From an uncultured Clostridia bacterium (GTDB taxonomy: Bacteria > Bacillota > Clostridia > TANB77 > CAG-508): 64,000 bases of DNA. A program made the position numbers and the translations under genes. This document shows, in pieces, positions 55,817-63,550 of the stretch (positions are counted from its first letter, which is position 1; every line of letters begins with the position of its first letter). The stretch covers positions 62,001 through 126,000 of the forward strand of contig CANDKR010000004.1 of assembly GCA_947385375.1 (NCBI GenBank), given 5' to 3'. Below the pieces are notes generated by a model. That model was not told the DNA's origin. It saw only the letters and a program-made list of their open reading frames with translations, and ran no database searches.

Positions 55817-55865
55817 ATTATAAACAAACAAATCGGTTTTTGTCAACAAAAAACCGATTTGTTTG
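55817..55865 (-). promoter_or_regulatory. abiE promoter within a perfect 17-bp inverted repeat
   Basis: Minus-strand TTGACA (55841-55846), an 18-bp spacer and TATAAT (55817-55822). The arms 55825-55841 and 55849-55865 are perfect complements, covering the spacer, the -35 and the sequence upstream. This fits an AbiEi operator for autoregulation. Confidence 0.8.
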
Positions 55866-56043
55866 CAAATTTTAATAACGATTATTTATTTTTTAAAACT
55901 GGTGCATTACTTAAAAGTTCGCACCACTTTGGAGATTTTTCTTAAATTTATTTAAATCTTATTAAACTTTTCTAAACCATAACAAATTTTTACTTTTTTA
56001 TGAAATCCTATTGAAATGTATAATTCTAACAATTTCTATTTCA

Positions 56044-56202
56044 TTATTTACTTTTCATATCCAAATACCTTTCATACTCGTCTTTTATAAAAATCTTGCT
56101 TCTATTACAATTAGGCTCAAGTAATGAGCAATGATTATAACAACCTCTACAAGTTTTATTTTCTATATATTTTTCAAATTCTTCATCTTCTAGATAATCC
56201 AT
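56044..56202 (-). CDS. 52-aa small protein with four cysteines
   Basis: The gene has AAGGAG before an ATG at 56202 and a clean TAA. The product begins MDYLEDEEFEKYIENKT and then shows CRGCYNHC followed by C32 (cysteines at 18, 21, 25 and 32), a pattern that could bind a metal ion or iron-sulfur cluster. It lies 17 bp after the FTR-like gene on the same strand, so is probably cotranscribed. The 178 bp after it up to the abiE promoter hold a weak hairpin (GGTGC/GCACC) and no gene. Confidence 0.65.
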   Translation of the reverse strand: MDYLEDEEFEKYIENKTCRGCYNHCSLLEPNCNRSKIFIKDEYERYLDMKSK

Positions 56203-56219
56203 AATTTCTCCTTATATTT

Positions 56220-56417
56220 TTATTTTGATTTATAATAAAGCAAACAATGGCAATAACCTTCAAACTCTGGGTCTGCTATTTGCTCACGAAACTCTTTACA
56301 CATACATTTTGTATCTTCTGTTTTCTCTAATCTACAAGGGCAATATCCTCCTGTCCTTTGCAATCCTTCCTTTATTGTATCTACAATTTCTTTATTCTCA
56401 TTTAATTTTACTGCCAT
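56220..56417 (-). CDS. Ferredoxin-thioredoxin reductase catalytic-chain-like protein
   Basis: The 65-aa product carries CPCR, CMC and CHC motifs at about residues 26-28, 38-40 and 56-58. The order and the ending CHCLLYYK match the catalytic chain family, in which four Cys bind a 4Fe-4S cluster and two form the redox disulfide. It is shorter than plant-type chains but like stand-alone bacterial versions. GGGAGG lies before the ATG. It is divergent from a radical SAM gene. Confidence 0.85.
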   Translation of the reverse strand: MAVKLNENKEIVDTIKEGLQRTGGYCPCRLEKTEDTKCMCKEFREQIADPEFEGYCHCLLYYKSK

Positions 56418-56449
56418 AAATTTAACCTCCCTATTTAATTATCAATCAG

Positions 56450-56477
56450 ATTATAACATAAATTTTATCTAAAACAA
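56450..56477 (-). promoter_or_regulatory. Promoter of the FTR-like and 52-aa genes
   Basis: Minus-strand TTGTTT (56472-56477), a 16-bp spacer and a perfect TATAAT (56450-56455). Confidence 0.6.
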
Positions 56478-56499
56478 AGACAAATAGCTAATTTTATGG

Positions 56500-56505
56500 T
56501 ATAAT
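56500..56505 (+). promoter_or_regulatory. Extended -10 promoter of the radical SAM gene
   Basis: TGGTATAAT, an extended -10 (core at 56500-56505), lies 36 bp before the start at 56541. A clear -35 is lacking. Confidence 0.55.
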
Positions 56506-56540
56506 ATTAATAGTTTTTTAAAAAACTGGAGGATGTATAA

Positions 56541-57623
56541 ATGGAAAATAAGTTACAAGAAATTGATTTTCACATAACTGACGTATGTCAAGGACATTGT
56601 CCTATGTGTTATGCTACAGAAGAAGGAATGTGTAGAACACACGGAGATATCGAAACTCTAAAGAAAGTTGTACATAATGCTATTGTCAATGGCGAAGTAG
56701 AAAGATTTGTAATGGTAGGAGGGGATCCTTGTGAGCACCCTCAAATTATGGAACTTTTAAGATACATTAAAGCAGAAGGTCAAGCTCATAATGTAAACGC
56801 TAGAACTATTGTATTATCTAATACTCACGATTACAGAGATAATGGGCAAATAGTGCCTTTAGAAGAAGTAGCAAAATATGTTGATGAAATGTCAGTTACT
56901 GTCCACGGTGCAACAGCTGAAGAACACGATGCTTTTAATGGTGTACCTGGCTCTTATGCTCACGTTATGGCAAACCTAAAAGAATTTGCTAGAGTAAAAG
57001 GTGATAATCAAGAAATTTCTGCAACTATAAATGTTATGCCTCACACAATTCATAATATGGAACAAATAATGCTTAGAACAGCTCTAGAATTAGATGGAAA
57101 TTTAGACTATTTCTTTATTCAAAGAATTGCTCCAAGTGGTAGAGCAAAAGACAAAGCATTTTTTATACAACAAGTAGAAGTAAATGAAGTAATGAAAGTA
57201 TTTAAAGCTTTAAAAGATGAACATGGATTTAATATTGAATTTTGTGATGTATTTCCTTGGTGTGCTGTAAAACCTGAATATAGAGATATGCTACCTAAAG
57301 GTGGTTGTAATTGGGGCACTGAAGTATGCGCTGTCTTTGCAGATGGCAGTGTTAAAAGATGTGCAATGGGTGAAAACACTTTATCAGCTAATATGGCTGA
57401 GCTAGATACTCCTGAAAAGTTTCAAGCTTTTTGGGAAACAGACCAAGAATTACAAAAATTCAGAAAAATGGCTCACCTAGACGAAAGATGTAGAGCTTGT
57501 GAAATGCTACAAGACTGCGGTGGCGGTTGCACAATGGGTAGAAAAGATGGTGACCCATATAAAACAGAAATTACATCTGTTGGACATGATATTTTAAGAG
57601 CACCAAATCACGAAGATAGGTAA
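56541..57623 (+). CDS. Radical SAM/SPASM protein
   Basis: The 360-aa product has the radical SAM motif VCQGHCPMC (Cys16, Cys20, Cys23) and the GGDPCEHP glycine-rich SAM-binding segment. The C-terminal part has a SPASM-like cysteine set: GGCNWGTEVC, KRCAMG, ERCRACEMLQDCGGGC, which would hold auxiliary iron-sulfur clusters. Such enzymes often modify peptides or proteins, as in ribosomal peptide maturation or sulfatase maturation; no substrate is shown here. CTGGAGG lies before the ATG. It is followed 16 bp later by a flavin-binding family protein, apparently cotranscribed. Confidence 0.9.
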   Translation: MENKLQEIDFHITDVCQGHCPMCYATEEGMCRTHGDIETLKKVVHNAIVNGEVERFVMVGGDPCEHPQIMELLRYIKAEGQAHNVNARTIVLSNTHDYRDNGQIVPLEEVAKYVDEMSVTVHGATAEEHDAFNGVPGSYAHVMANLKEFARVKGDNQEISATINVMPHTIHNMEQIMLRTALELDGNLDYFFIQRIAPSGRAKDKAFFIQQVEVNEVMKVFKALKDEHGFNIEFCDVFPWCAVKPEYRDMLPKGGCNWGTEVCAVFADGSVKRCAMGENTLSANMAELDTPEKFQAFWETDQELQKFRKMAHLDERCRACEMLQDCGGGCTMGRKDGDPYKTEITSVGHDILRAPNHEDR

Positions 57624-57639
57624 TTAAGGAGGAAAGAAA

Positions 57640-58044
57640 ATGGAAGAAACCTTTGAATTCTTGAAAATTAAAACACAAGTAAATTATGTTGCTACAATTA
57701 ATGGAGATAAGCCAAGTTGTAGACCTTTTGGAGACCCAGTATTATTTGACGGGAAAATATATGTCATAACAAATGCTAACAAAAAAGTTTCTAAACAAAT
57801 AGAAGCTAACAATAATGTATGTATTGTTGCTTATGATGAAACAGACTGGATTAGAATAGATTGCAAGCTTATTGACGATAGCAATAACATAGAAGCTAAA
57901 AAGGCTATAATTAACGAATTTGACTGGGCAGAAGAAGCAGGATACACGTTAGATAATCCTGATTTTAAAGCTTTTTATATAGCAAACGCTACTTCAATAA
58001 TATATAATGAAGATGGAAATGAATTATCAAAACATATTTTTTAA
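57640..58044 (+). CDS. Pyridoxamine 5'-phosphate oxidase family protein
   Basis: The 134-aa product matches the small PPOX-like flavoprotein family: NYVATINGDKPSCRPFGDPVLFDGKIYVITNANKKVSKQIEANNNVCIVAYDE (read in parts; the split-barrel opening and the VSKQI helix are typical). Members bind FMN or F420 and reduce or oxidise small molecules. AGGAGG precedes the ATG. It follows the radical SAM gene, suggesting a shared pathway. Confidence 0.85.
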   Translation: MEETFEFLKIKTQVNYVATINGDKPSCRPFGDPVLFDGKIYVITNANKKVSKQIEANNNVCIVAYDETDWIRIDCKLIDDSNNIEAKKAIINEFDWAEEAGYTLDNPDFKAFYIANATSIIYNEDGNELSKHIF

Positions 58045-58048
58045 ATAG

Positions 58049-58080
58049 TAAAAGGTATATCTTTCGATATACCTTTTATT
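58049..58080. terminator. Bidirectional terminator
   Basis: AAAAGGTATATC (58050-58061) pairs perfectly with GATATACCTTTT (58066-58077) across TTTC. It lies between convergent genes. Confidence 0.85.
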
Positions 58081-58525
58081 TATGAAATATTGCTTTTATT
58101 TTATTTATAATTTTAGTTATAAAACTTTCTTTATACTCTGTCATTGCCATTTCTTCTTTTACTTGCTGATGAACTGGCTCTGCTGTCGTATTATTTTTAA
58201 ATATATTATCAGGATTATATTTTTCTCGAAGTTCTTCTTCAAATTTAGTTTGATTGTTGTTTAATATCTCAACATACTCCTCTTTTTGATCTTTTGGGCA
58301 AAGGTAATTATAATAAATTACACTAAGCATTGCTTTTGTTTCTTTCTTTAATGTTAATTCTTCAATTTGTTTATTTTTATCAAAAGCTATTTTATATGTT
58401 TTTGAAGCATTCTCTTTAAGAAAATTCATAAATTTTTCAGGAATGCTATTTTTCTCTTCTATTGGTGTATTATCTAATATCGCAAGTACTTCAACAAAAG
58501 CTTCACTATATCCTGTCGAAACCAT
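58076..58525 (-). CDS. Unknown soluble protein
   Basis: I do not recognise this 149-aa protein (start MVSTGYSEAFVEV at 58525, chosen because AAGGAG lies 7 bases upstream; a longer reading to 58582 has none). It is helical and charged, with the central segment KAMLSVIYYNYLCPKDQKEEY. A basic tail is at the end. A promoter is present and is divergent to that of the following plus-strand gene. Confidence 0.65.
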   Translation of the reverse strand: MVSTGYSEAFVEVLAILDNTPIEEKNSIPEKFMNFLKENASKTYKIAFDKNKQIEELTLKKETKAMLSVIYYNYLCPKDQKEEYVEILNNNQTKFEEELREKYNPDNIFKNNTTAEPVHQQVKEEMAMTEYKESFITKIINKIKAIFHK

Positions 58526-58553
58526 ACTATTCTCCTTAGTAAAATATAGTATT

Positions 58554-58582
58554 ATTATATTGCTAAAAAAAACTTTATTCAA
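58554..58582 (-). promoter_or_regulatory. Promoter of the 149-aa gene
   Basis: Minus-strand TTGAAT (58577-58582), a 17-bp spacer and TATAAT (58554-58559). Confidence 0.7.
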
Positions 58583-58597
58583 GTGTTAAATAAAAAT

Positions 58598-58625
58598 TTG
58601 CATTTTTTTTCTGTTATGTTATAAT
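58598..58625 (+). promoter_or_regulatory. Promoter of the 154-aa gene
   Basis: TTGCAT (58598-58603), a 16-bp spacer and TATAAT (58620-58625). It is divergent from the promoter of the 149-aa gene. Confidence 0.7.
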
Positions 58626-58656
58626 GATATTAGATTATTTACAAAGGAGATTTATT

Positions 58657-59121
58657 ATGGCAGTATCTTATGCTACATCAACATATAAAAAGTCACAACA
58701 ATTTAATAAAAGATTAAGTGAATTACAAGAAAGCATTGACCCAAAAGTAATTAGAACATACTTAGCAAATGCTAATAGAGTTCAAAGTGAAGACGTGGAA
58801 ATTCCTGAATTAGAAGGACTTAGCGCTGAAGATATCGCAGCACTTGAAGAACTTAGAGAAATTAGAACTTCAGGAATACAAGGAGAAATGAAATATGCAC
58901 TTGCACAAGCAGAAAAAAGTGGTGTTCATTTACCTGAAAATATAGTATCTGGTGAGACAATAGTTCCTGGCTTTAGTCAAAAAGTTTTAGATAAAGTACC
59001 TAGCTTAGGTGTTTATAGATTATTTATGCTATTTACAGAAAAAGAACTAGATTCATATTTAGAACAATATGAGCAAGAAGAACCTAAGGCTAAGCCTACA
59101 CAAGATGATGGACAAAGATAA
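58657..59121 (+). CDS. Unknown acidic helical protein
   Basis: This 154-aa protein is not recognised. It starts MAVSYATSTYKKSQQFNK at 58657, with AAAGGAG upstream, rather than at an in-frame ATG at 58624 inside the promoter. It is acidic and mostly helical, with LEGLSAEDIAALEELREIR, and ends with an acidic, Pro-rich tail. No membrane segment or signal. It converges on the HD-GYP-like gene. Confidence 0.7.
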   Translation: MAVSYATSTYKKSQQFNKRLSELQESIDPKVIRTYLANANRVQSEDVEIPELEGLSAEDIAALEELREIRTSGIQGEMKYALAQAEKSGVHLPENIVSGETIVPGFSQKVLDKVPSLGVYRLFMLFTEKELDSYLEQYEQEEPKAKPTQDDGQR

Positions 59122-59123
59122 TA

Positions 59124-59155
59124 AACAAAAAGGACTTTCAAAAGTCCTTTTTTGT
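59124..59155. terminator. Bidirectional terminator
   Basis: AAAAAGGACTT (59127-59137) pairs perfectly with AAGTCCTTTTT (59142-59152) across a short loop, between convergent genes. Confidence 0.85.
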
Positions 59156-59157
59156 TT

Positions 59158-60972
59158 CTATTTTATCACTGCATCTTGATCTCTAGTTTCTCTTATATTA
59201 TCCCCTCTTACCATTTTATTTATCATTTCATTTGCATCTTTAACATTAGCCATATTATACTCATTATCACGGCTTGCAGCATTTGCAATCTGACTAGCTA
59301 AACTTGGCTTAACTGGGTTTGAACTAGGTGCTTCTATATCTGTTGGATTTGTTTTTTCATCATTTGCCTTTTGTGGTTGTGGTTTTTTTACTTCTTCTTG
59401 CACTTGTTCTTGTATTTCTCTAAAAGTAACTCTTTCAGTAATCGGTGTTGCAGTTACTTTAACAGGTGGCACTATTGCAGCTCTTTCCATCATGTTTATT
59501 CCTTCCTTTTCGTCACCCATAATCATGCCATAAGCAGATTGCTCAACTTTTTCTTTATCTTCAACTGTTAACTCTGTTTTTCCTTCTACTGGATGTTCTT
59601 TTAAATCTTTTTGTGCTAGCATTAATTTGAATTTAACTTTATCTTGATATGGAATATTTAAGTCTCTCTCAGGTGCGTGTTTCCCTTCAAACTCTAGATG
59701 TCCGCTTGCATCTAATCTAAAGCCAAGTTTTCCATAAGTCCCAACCTCAGCTTCTCTATTTACCTCGAACTTATCAGCATTTGCTTCTAAAAATGCTTTA
59801 ATTTCTGAATCTACTTTCACATTCCATTTTGGTGGTTCATCTACAACTAGTTTTAGTGGGTCAATACCAAGTGAAGCAATTTCTTTTGCAAACACAACCA
59901 TTGCAGCTTCTGCTATTTCTGGTTTGAATTGTACACCTTTATTTTTCTGAAGGTCTCTAAACATCTCTAATACGTGTTTTGGATTATTATATGCTCTTTG
60001 TGAGGTCATAGCATCTATACAATCTGCTACTTGCAAAGTTAGAGCGCAGTCACCAACTTTATCGCCTCTTATCTCATCTGGTGGCTCTCCTTCTCTCCTA
60101 CCATGCATACCATTCCAGTCTTTATGGTGATACCCAACACCTTTTATAACTTCTGGTGTAATATATTCAGAAAGTTCTGGTGCACGAGCAAGTACAGTTC
60201 TTAATATTGCAACACCCTGCTCTGTATGCTCACCCATTTCTATTCTTTCGACATAACTTAAATCAGAAGGTTTCGCTAAAACGCCATCACTTACAACAAT
60301 TTTACCTATATCGTGAAGTCTAGCTGAAAGAGAAACTTCTCTTATTTGTTCTTCAGACATTCCCATTTCTCTTGCGATAGCTTCAGAATATTTTGACACT
60401 CTATCAACGTGTCCTGCTGTATAATCATGTTTTTGCTCAGTTGCATCGATAATCATTTGTACTAATTTATCAAGTTTAGCTTCTGCTGTTTTCTCAGGTT
60501 CATTTGCAGTTTGTAAGTGCATTTGTGCTACTGGGCTAATTACGCCATTAAAATAGCTTTCTATCTCATGCATTGTCTGCACATTTGCTGGATCTGCATT
60601 AATCATTTCTGGCGTTATATCAGAAAATTTTTGAGAATATATCTTAGCTAAAGCTTCTTGTTCCTCTTTTGCTACTTCTGGTCCAGCTCGACCATCTGTT
60701 AATGGGAACAATGAAAGATCTTCGATATTCTCTTGACTTAGCATTACATCTTCTAATTGTTGCAAATACTCTTCATTGCTACGAATACTATTATAATATA
60801 ATACTCCTTGTAATGCTCCCATTTCTAGAACTTCTTTTTTACTCATTCCAGTAATGTCAACTAATTCTATTTCGCTATCTTGACCTTCTCGCCAACCAAA
60901 ATTCTGCTGTGCAATTTCTGCTATATTTTTTTGATCTTGACTACCTATAAAAGCAATTTTGAAAACAGCCAT
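59158..60972 (-). CDS. HD-GYP-like domain protein lacking the GYP motif
   Basis: The 604-aa product has an unfamiliar N-terminal domain (about 1-95, opening VFKIAFIGSQDQKNIAEIAQQ, which resembles a Rossmann-like or response-regulator-like fold), an HD-GYP-type phosphohydrolase domain (about 165-370) and a long, charged, low-complexity tail. HD motif RLHDIGK gives His220 and Asp221; His282 and His283 (YHHKDW) and CIDAMTSQRAY complete the metal-binding set. The GYP part reads GMHGRREGEPP instead of the usual GTGYPRGL. Cyclic di-GMP phosphodiesterase activity is therefore uncertain. AGGAAGG precedes the ATG. Confidence 0.85.
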   Translation of the reverse strand: MAVFKIAFIGSQDQKNIAEIAQQNFGWREGQDSEIELVDITGMSKKEVLEMGALQGVLYYNSIRSNEEYLQQLEDVMLSQENIEDLSLFPLTDGRAGPEVAKEEQEALAKIYSQKFSDITPEMINADPANVQTMHEIESYFNGVISPVAQMHLQTANEPEKTAEAKLDKLVQMIIDATEQKHDYTAGHVDRVSKYSEAIAREMGMSEEQIREVSLSARLHDIGKIVVSDGVLAKPSDLSYVERIEMGEHTEQGVAILRTVLARAPELSEYITPEVIKGVGYHHKDWNGMHGRREGEPPDEIRGDKVGDCALTLQVADCIDAMTSQRAYNNPKHVLEMFRDLQKNKGVQFKPEIAEAAMVVFAKEIASLGIDPLKLVVDEPPKWNVKVDSEIKAFLEANADKFEVNREAEVGTYGKLGFRLDASGHLEFEGKHAPERDLNIPYQDKVKFKLMLAQKDLKEHPVEGKTELTVEDKEKVEQSAYGMIMGDEKEGINMMERAAIVPPVKVTATPITERVTFREIQEQVQEEVKKPQPQKANDEKTNPTDIEAPSSNPVKPSLASQIANAASRDNEYNMANVKDANEMINKMVRGDNIRETRDQDAVIK

Positions 60973-61001
60973 AATTCACCTTCCTAATTTTTTCTAACGC
61001 T

Positions 61002-61030
61002 ATTATATATTAACTAAAATATTTTATCAA
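61002..61030 (-). promoter_or_regulatory. Promoter of the HD-GYP-like gene
   Basis: Minus-strand TTGATA (61025-61030), a 17-bp spacer and TATAAT (61002-61007). Confidence 0.75.
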
Positions 61031-61031
61031 T

Positions 61032-61060
61032 AAAAAAGTGCATACTTTTTGTATGCACTT
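61032..61060 (-). terminator. Terminator of the VanW/G5 gene
   Basis: AAGTGCATAC (61036-61045) pairs perfectly with GTATGCACTT (61051-61060), followed by six U on the minus strand. Confidence 0.9.
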
Positions 61061-61067
61061 CAAATTT

Positions 61068-62741
61068 TTATGGTCCAACTCTTACTATCGTTTTCATAGG
61101 TTGGTAAGTATCTGTTGATACTACTTCTTTTGACACTAATTTATCACCTATTTTAGTTTCTCTATATGTTGTAACTTTACAACCACTATGTCCTGCTTGC
61201 ACTACTACTTGTTGCCCTGGTGCTAAGCTTGCGTCTGGTATTGTTTGTGTATTATATGGAATTGAAGATGTAACTACTGGTACTAAATCTACTGTATATT
61301 CTATTTGTTCTGCTATACCATGAATATCAAACTGTGCAATTCCACTATTAACACTACCTGCAATTTTTACAGGATATGTTCTTGTATTCTTAAATTTAAA
61401 ATCTATTACTCCATATACGACTGTTGCATCTTTTCCTGCTGGTACATAAGATGTTGTAAATGAATGATTTCTTCTTTCTACTATCTCTAAATTAGCTTTT
61501 ACTACTGCATTGTATAATGTTGAAGATATCTGACAAATACCTCCTGCTAAGCCATCTACAACTTGCCCATCTTGATATATTTTTGCGTCTTTATATCCCT
61601 CTTCTATTGTTCTTTTTCCAACTACTTTGTTGAAAGAAAACTCTTCGCCTGGCATCAAAACTGTACCATTTATCTTATTAGTAGCAATTTCTAAGTTCTT
61701 ACTTCTATTGATATTACTTGCATCATATCTAGTTGTAAAAGTGCTAAGTAAGCAAGGAAATGCCTCTGTTCCAATATCATTTATTGTCTTTGTTGCTGGT
61801 GTTAATTTAAGTGGTATCTTATATTCTTCCGCATTAGCTGAAACTATTTGCTTTGCTTCTTCTTTAGAAATAGCAAAATCTACACCCTCAACTTCTGCAA
61901 AAATTTTAAATGGATTTTCCTCATAATAGGCGTCTTTTGGCTCTGTGTATATCTCTTCATAAATCTTATCAATATTAATTGCATCTGCTTTTTTATCCTT
62001 TATTGGTATTTGTATTAAAGCAAGTTTATTTTCCTTTAAAATCTTTATAGCATCTTGTTTAACAATCGTATCTAAGATTTCTGTTTGGAATTTGTTTTTA
62101 TCAATACTAATTCCATCTTTACCTGATATAATCACAAGTTCTTCGCCTTCTCTATAATATGAAGCTTGCTCTACTAGTCCTGGTATTTTGCTCTCAATAC
62201 TGTCAACTATATAATTTAAAGTATCTTCATTGTATGAATACTCTGGCATAATTTCTTTTCCAAATAGAGCCGTAGCTAATATTTCATAATTATTTTTAAT
62301 AATATTATCTTTTCTTCCTATAGCATAAGCATCTTCAATCGCTTTTGATATATTATAGTTAAATTCTATTTGGTTTGTGTTTAATGTAGTTTCATATTCA
62401 TTAGTTTGCAATTTTATAGGAACATTTAATTCAATACCAAGTGCTTCTTCTATTTTAGATTTCGCCTGCTGCATTGTAAGACTTGAAACTTCTATTCCTT
62501 TTATAGACACTCCATTTATTATTACATTTCTTGTAACGTTCATAAAAGCAAATATTATTGAAAAAATTCCAATAAGTATAAGAATTATTACAACATTTAT
62601 AATGATAAATAAATTCTTTTTTTGCTTCATTTCTGCTTGTTCTAATAAAGTCGGTTTTTCTGGTGTTTTAACTTTTACCAATTCTTTATGCTCTTCTTTC
62701 TTTATTTCTTTTTCTTTTGTAGTTTTCTTTTTCTTTGCCAT
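61068..62741 (-). CDS. VanW family protein with peptidoglycan-binding-4 and G5 domains
   Basis: The 557-aa product has a Lys/Glu-rich cytoplasmic N-terminus, one membrane helix (about 45-68), PG_binding_4-like domains (about 95-330), a VanW domain (about 345-475, with LMPGEEFSFNKVVGKRT and GGICQISSTLYNAV) and a C-terminal G5 domain. It is a wall-associated surface protein; the VanW role is not established. I chose ATG 62741 because AAGGGG lies close upstream; an in-frame start at 62801 has no such site. Confidence 0.9.
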   Translation of the reverse strand: MAKKKKTTKEKEIKKEEHKELVKVKTPEKPTLLEQAEMKQKKNLFIIINVVIILILIGIFSIIFAFMNVTRNVIINGVSIKGIEVSSLTMQQAKSKIEEALGIELNVPIKLQTNEYETTLNTNQIEFNYNISKAIEDAYAIGRKDNIIKNNYEILATALFGKEIMPEYSYNEDTLNYIVDSIESKIPGLVEQASYYREGEELVIISGKDGISIDKNKFQTEILDTIVKQDAIKILKENKLALIQIPIKDKKADAINIDKIYEEIYTEPKDAYYEENPFKIFAEVEGVDFAISKEEAKQIVSANAEEYKIPLKLTPATKTINDIGTEAFPCLLSTFTTRYDASNINRSKNLEIATNKINGTVLMPGEEFSFNKVVGKRTIEEGYKDAKIYQDGQVVDGLAGGICQISSTLYNAVVKANLEIVERRNHSFTTSYVPAGKDATVVYGVIDFKFKNTRTYPVKIAGSVNSGIAQFDIHGIAEQIEYTVDLVPVVTSSIPYNTQTIPDASLAPGQQVVVQAGHSGCKVTTYRETKIGDKLVSKEVVSTDTYQPMKTIVRVGP

Positions 62742-62779
62742 CACAAATTCCCCTTTATATAACTTACTACAATATATAA

Positions 62780-62808
62780 ATATTATCACACTTAAGTGCA
62801 TTTCGCAA
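62780..62808 (-). promoter_or_regulatory. Promoter of the VanW gene with a palindrome in the spacer
   Basis: Minus-strand TTGCGA (62803-62808), a 17-bp spacer and TAATAT (62780-62785). The spacer contains the perfect palindrome CACTTAAGTG (62789-62798), a possible operator. Confidence 0.5.
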
Positions 62809-62828
62809 CTAAAAAAATTTTTTTCTAC

Positions 62829-62857
62829 TAGACAATATTTTCATTTTTATATATAAT
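62829..62857 (+). promoter_or_regulatory. Promoter of the XRE-S24 regulator
   Basis: TAGACA (62829-62834), a 17-bp spacer and TATAAT (62852-62857). Confidence 0.65.
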
Positions 62858-62892
62858 AATAAAAACGGAAATTAAGTGAGGTAATAAAACAA

Positions 62893-63459
62893 ATGATAGG
62901 AAATATGCTTTCTAAAATTCGTAAAGAGAAAAGAATTACAAAAACAAAATTAGCTGAACTAACAGACATCAATATTGGGCATCTTACTCATATTGAAAAA
63001 GGTGAAAGAAATCCAAGTCATAAAGCACTTAAAAGTATCTGTAATGCTTTAGAAATTCCTTATCAAGAATTATTATATACTTATGATAAAGAACTTACAG
63101 ATGAGCAAATTGAATATGACTACATCAATTATGTGCCTTATAACAAAATTCCAGCTTTTTCTAATTTAGACAGTTTTGTTGATTGTCCTGCAAAATTTGC
63201 AAATGCTTCTTTTGCTTATAAAGTTCCAGATGATTCAATGGAGCCACTTATCAAAGAAGGTTCTTATGTTTACGTTGAACAAAATGCTTTACTTGCAAAT
63301 AAAGATGTAGGGTTATTCTACTATAATGACGAATTTTTGATTAGACATTTATTATATAAAAAGGACAAATTTGTACTAAAAGCAAGAAATAAAGAGATTA
63401 AAGATATAACAGTTTCAAGAAATGACAATTTCTATTTTATTGGTAGAATTTATCTATAA
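62893..63459 (+). CDS. XRE-type HTH regulator with S24-like C-terminal domain
   Basis: The 188-aa product has an N-terminal HTH domain (about 5-62, LSKIRKEKRITKTKLAELTD) and a LexA/CI-like S24 domain (about 95-188) with the PDDSMEPLIKEGSYVYVE signature carrying the nucleophile Ser. The position of the catalytic lysine reads LIRHLL, so Arg replaces Lys; self-cleavage is therefore doubtful. GAGG lies about 11 bases upstream. It is divergent from the VanW gene. A prophage or stress-type regulator is likely, but no prophage genes are next to it. Confidence 0.85.
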   Translation: MIGNMLSKIRKEKRITKTKLAELTDINIGHLTHIEKGERNPSHKALKSICNALEIPYQELLYTYDKELTDEQIEYDYINYVPYNKIPAFSNLDSFVDCPAKFANASFAYKVPDDSMEPLIKEGSYVYVEQNALLANKDVGLFYYNDEFLIRHLLYKKDKFVLKARNKEIKDITVSRNDNFYFIGRIYL

Positions 63460-63491
63460 TTATTACAATTTAATAACATTGTCAAATGCTG

Positions 63492-63520
63492 TTGAATATA
63501 TTTCGCATTAAGATTATAAT
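63492..63520 (+). promoter_or_regulatory. Promoter of the carbohydrate-binding-module gene
   Basis: TTGAAT (63492-63497), a 17-bp spacer and a perfect TATAAT (63515-63520). Confidence 0.75.
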
Positions 63521-63550
63521 GATTATAGTTATATTTGAGGAGTAATATTA

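Noticed and set aside
55890-55935. Terminator-like hairpin GGTGC/GCACC after the 52-aa gene
   Set aside because: The stem is short with a large loop and no clear U-tract, so it is mentioned but not called.
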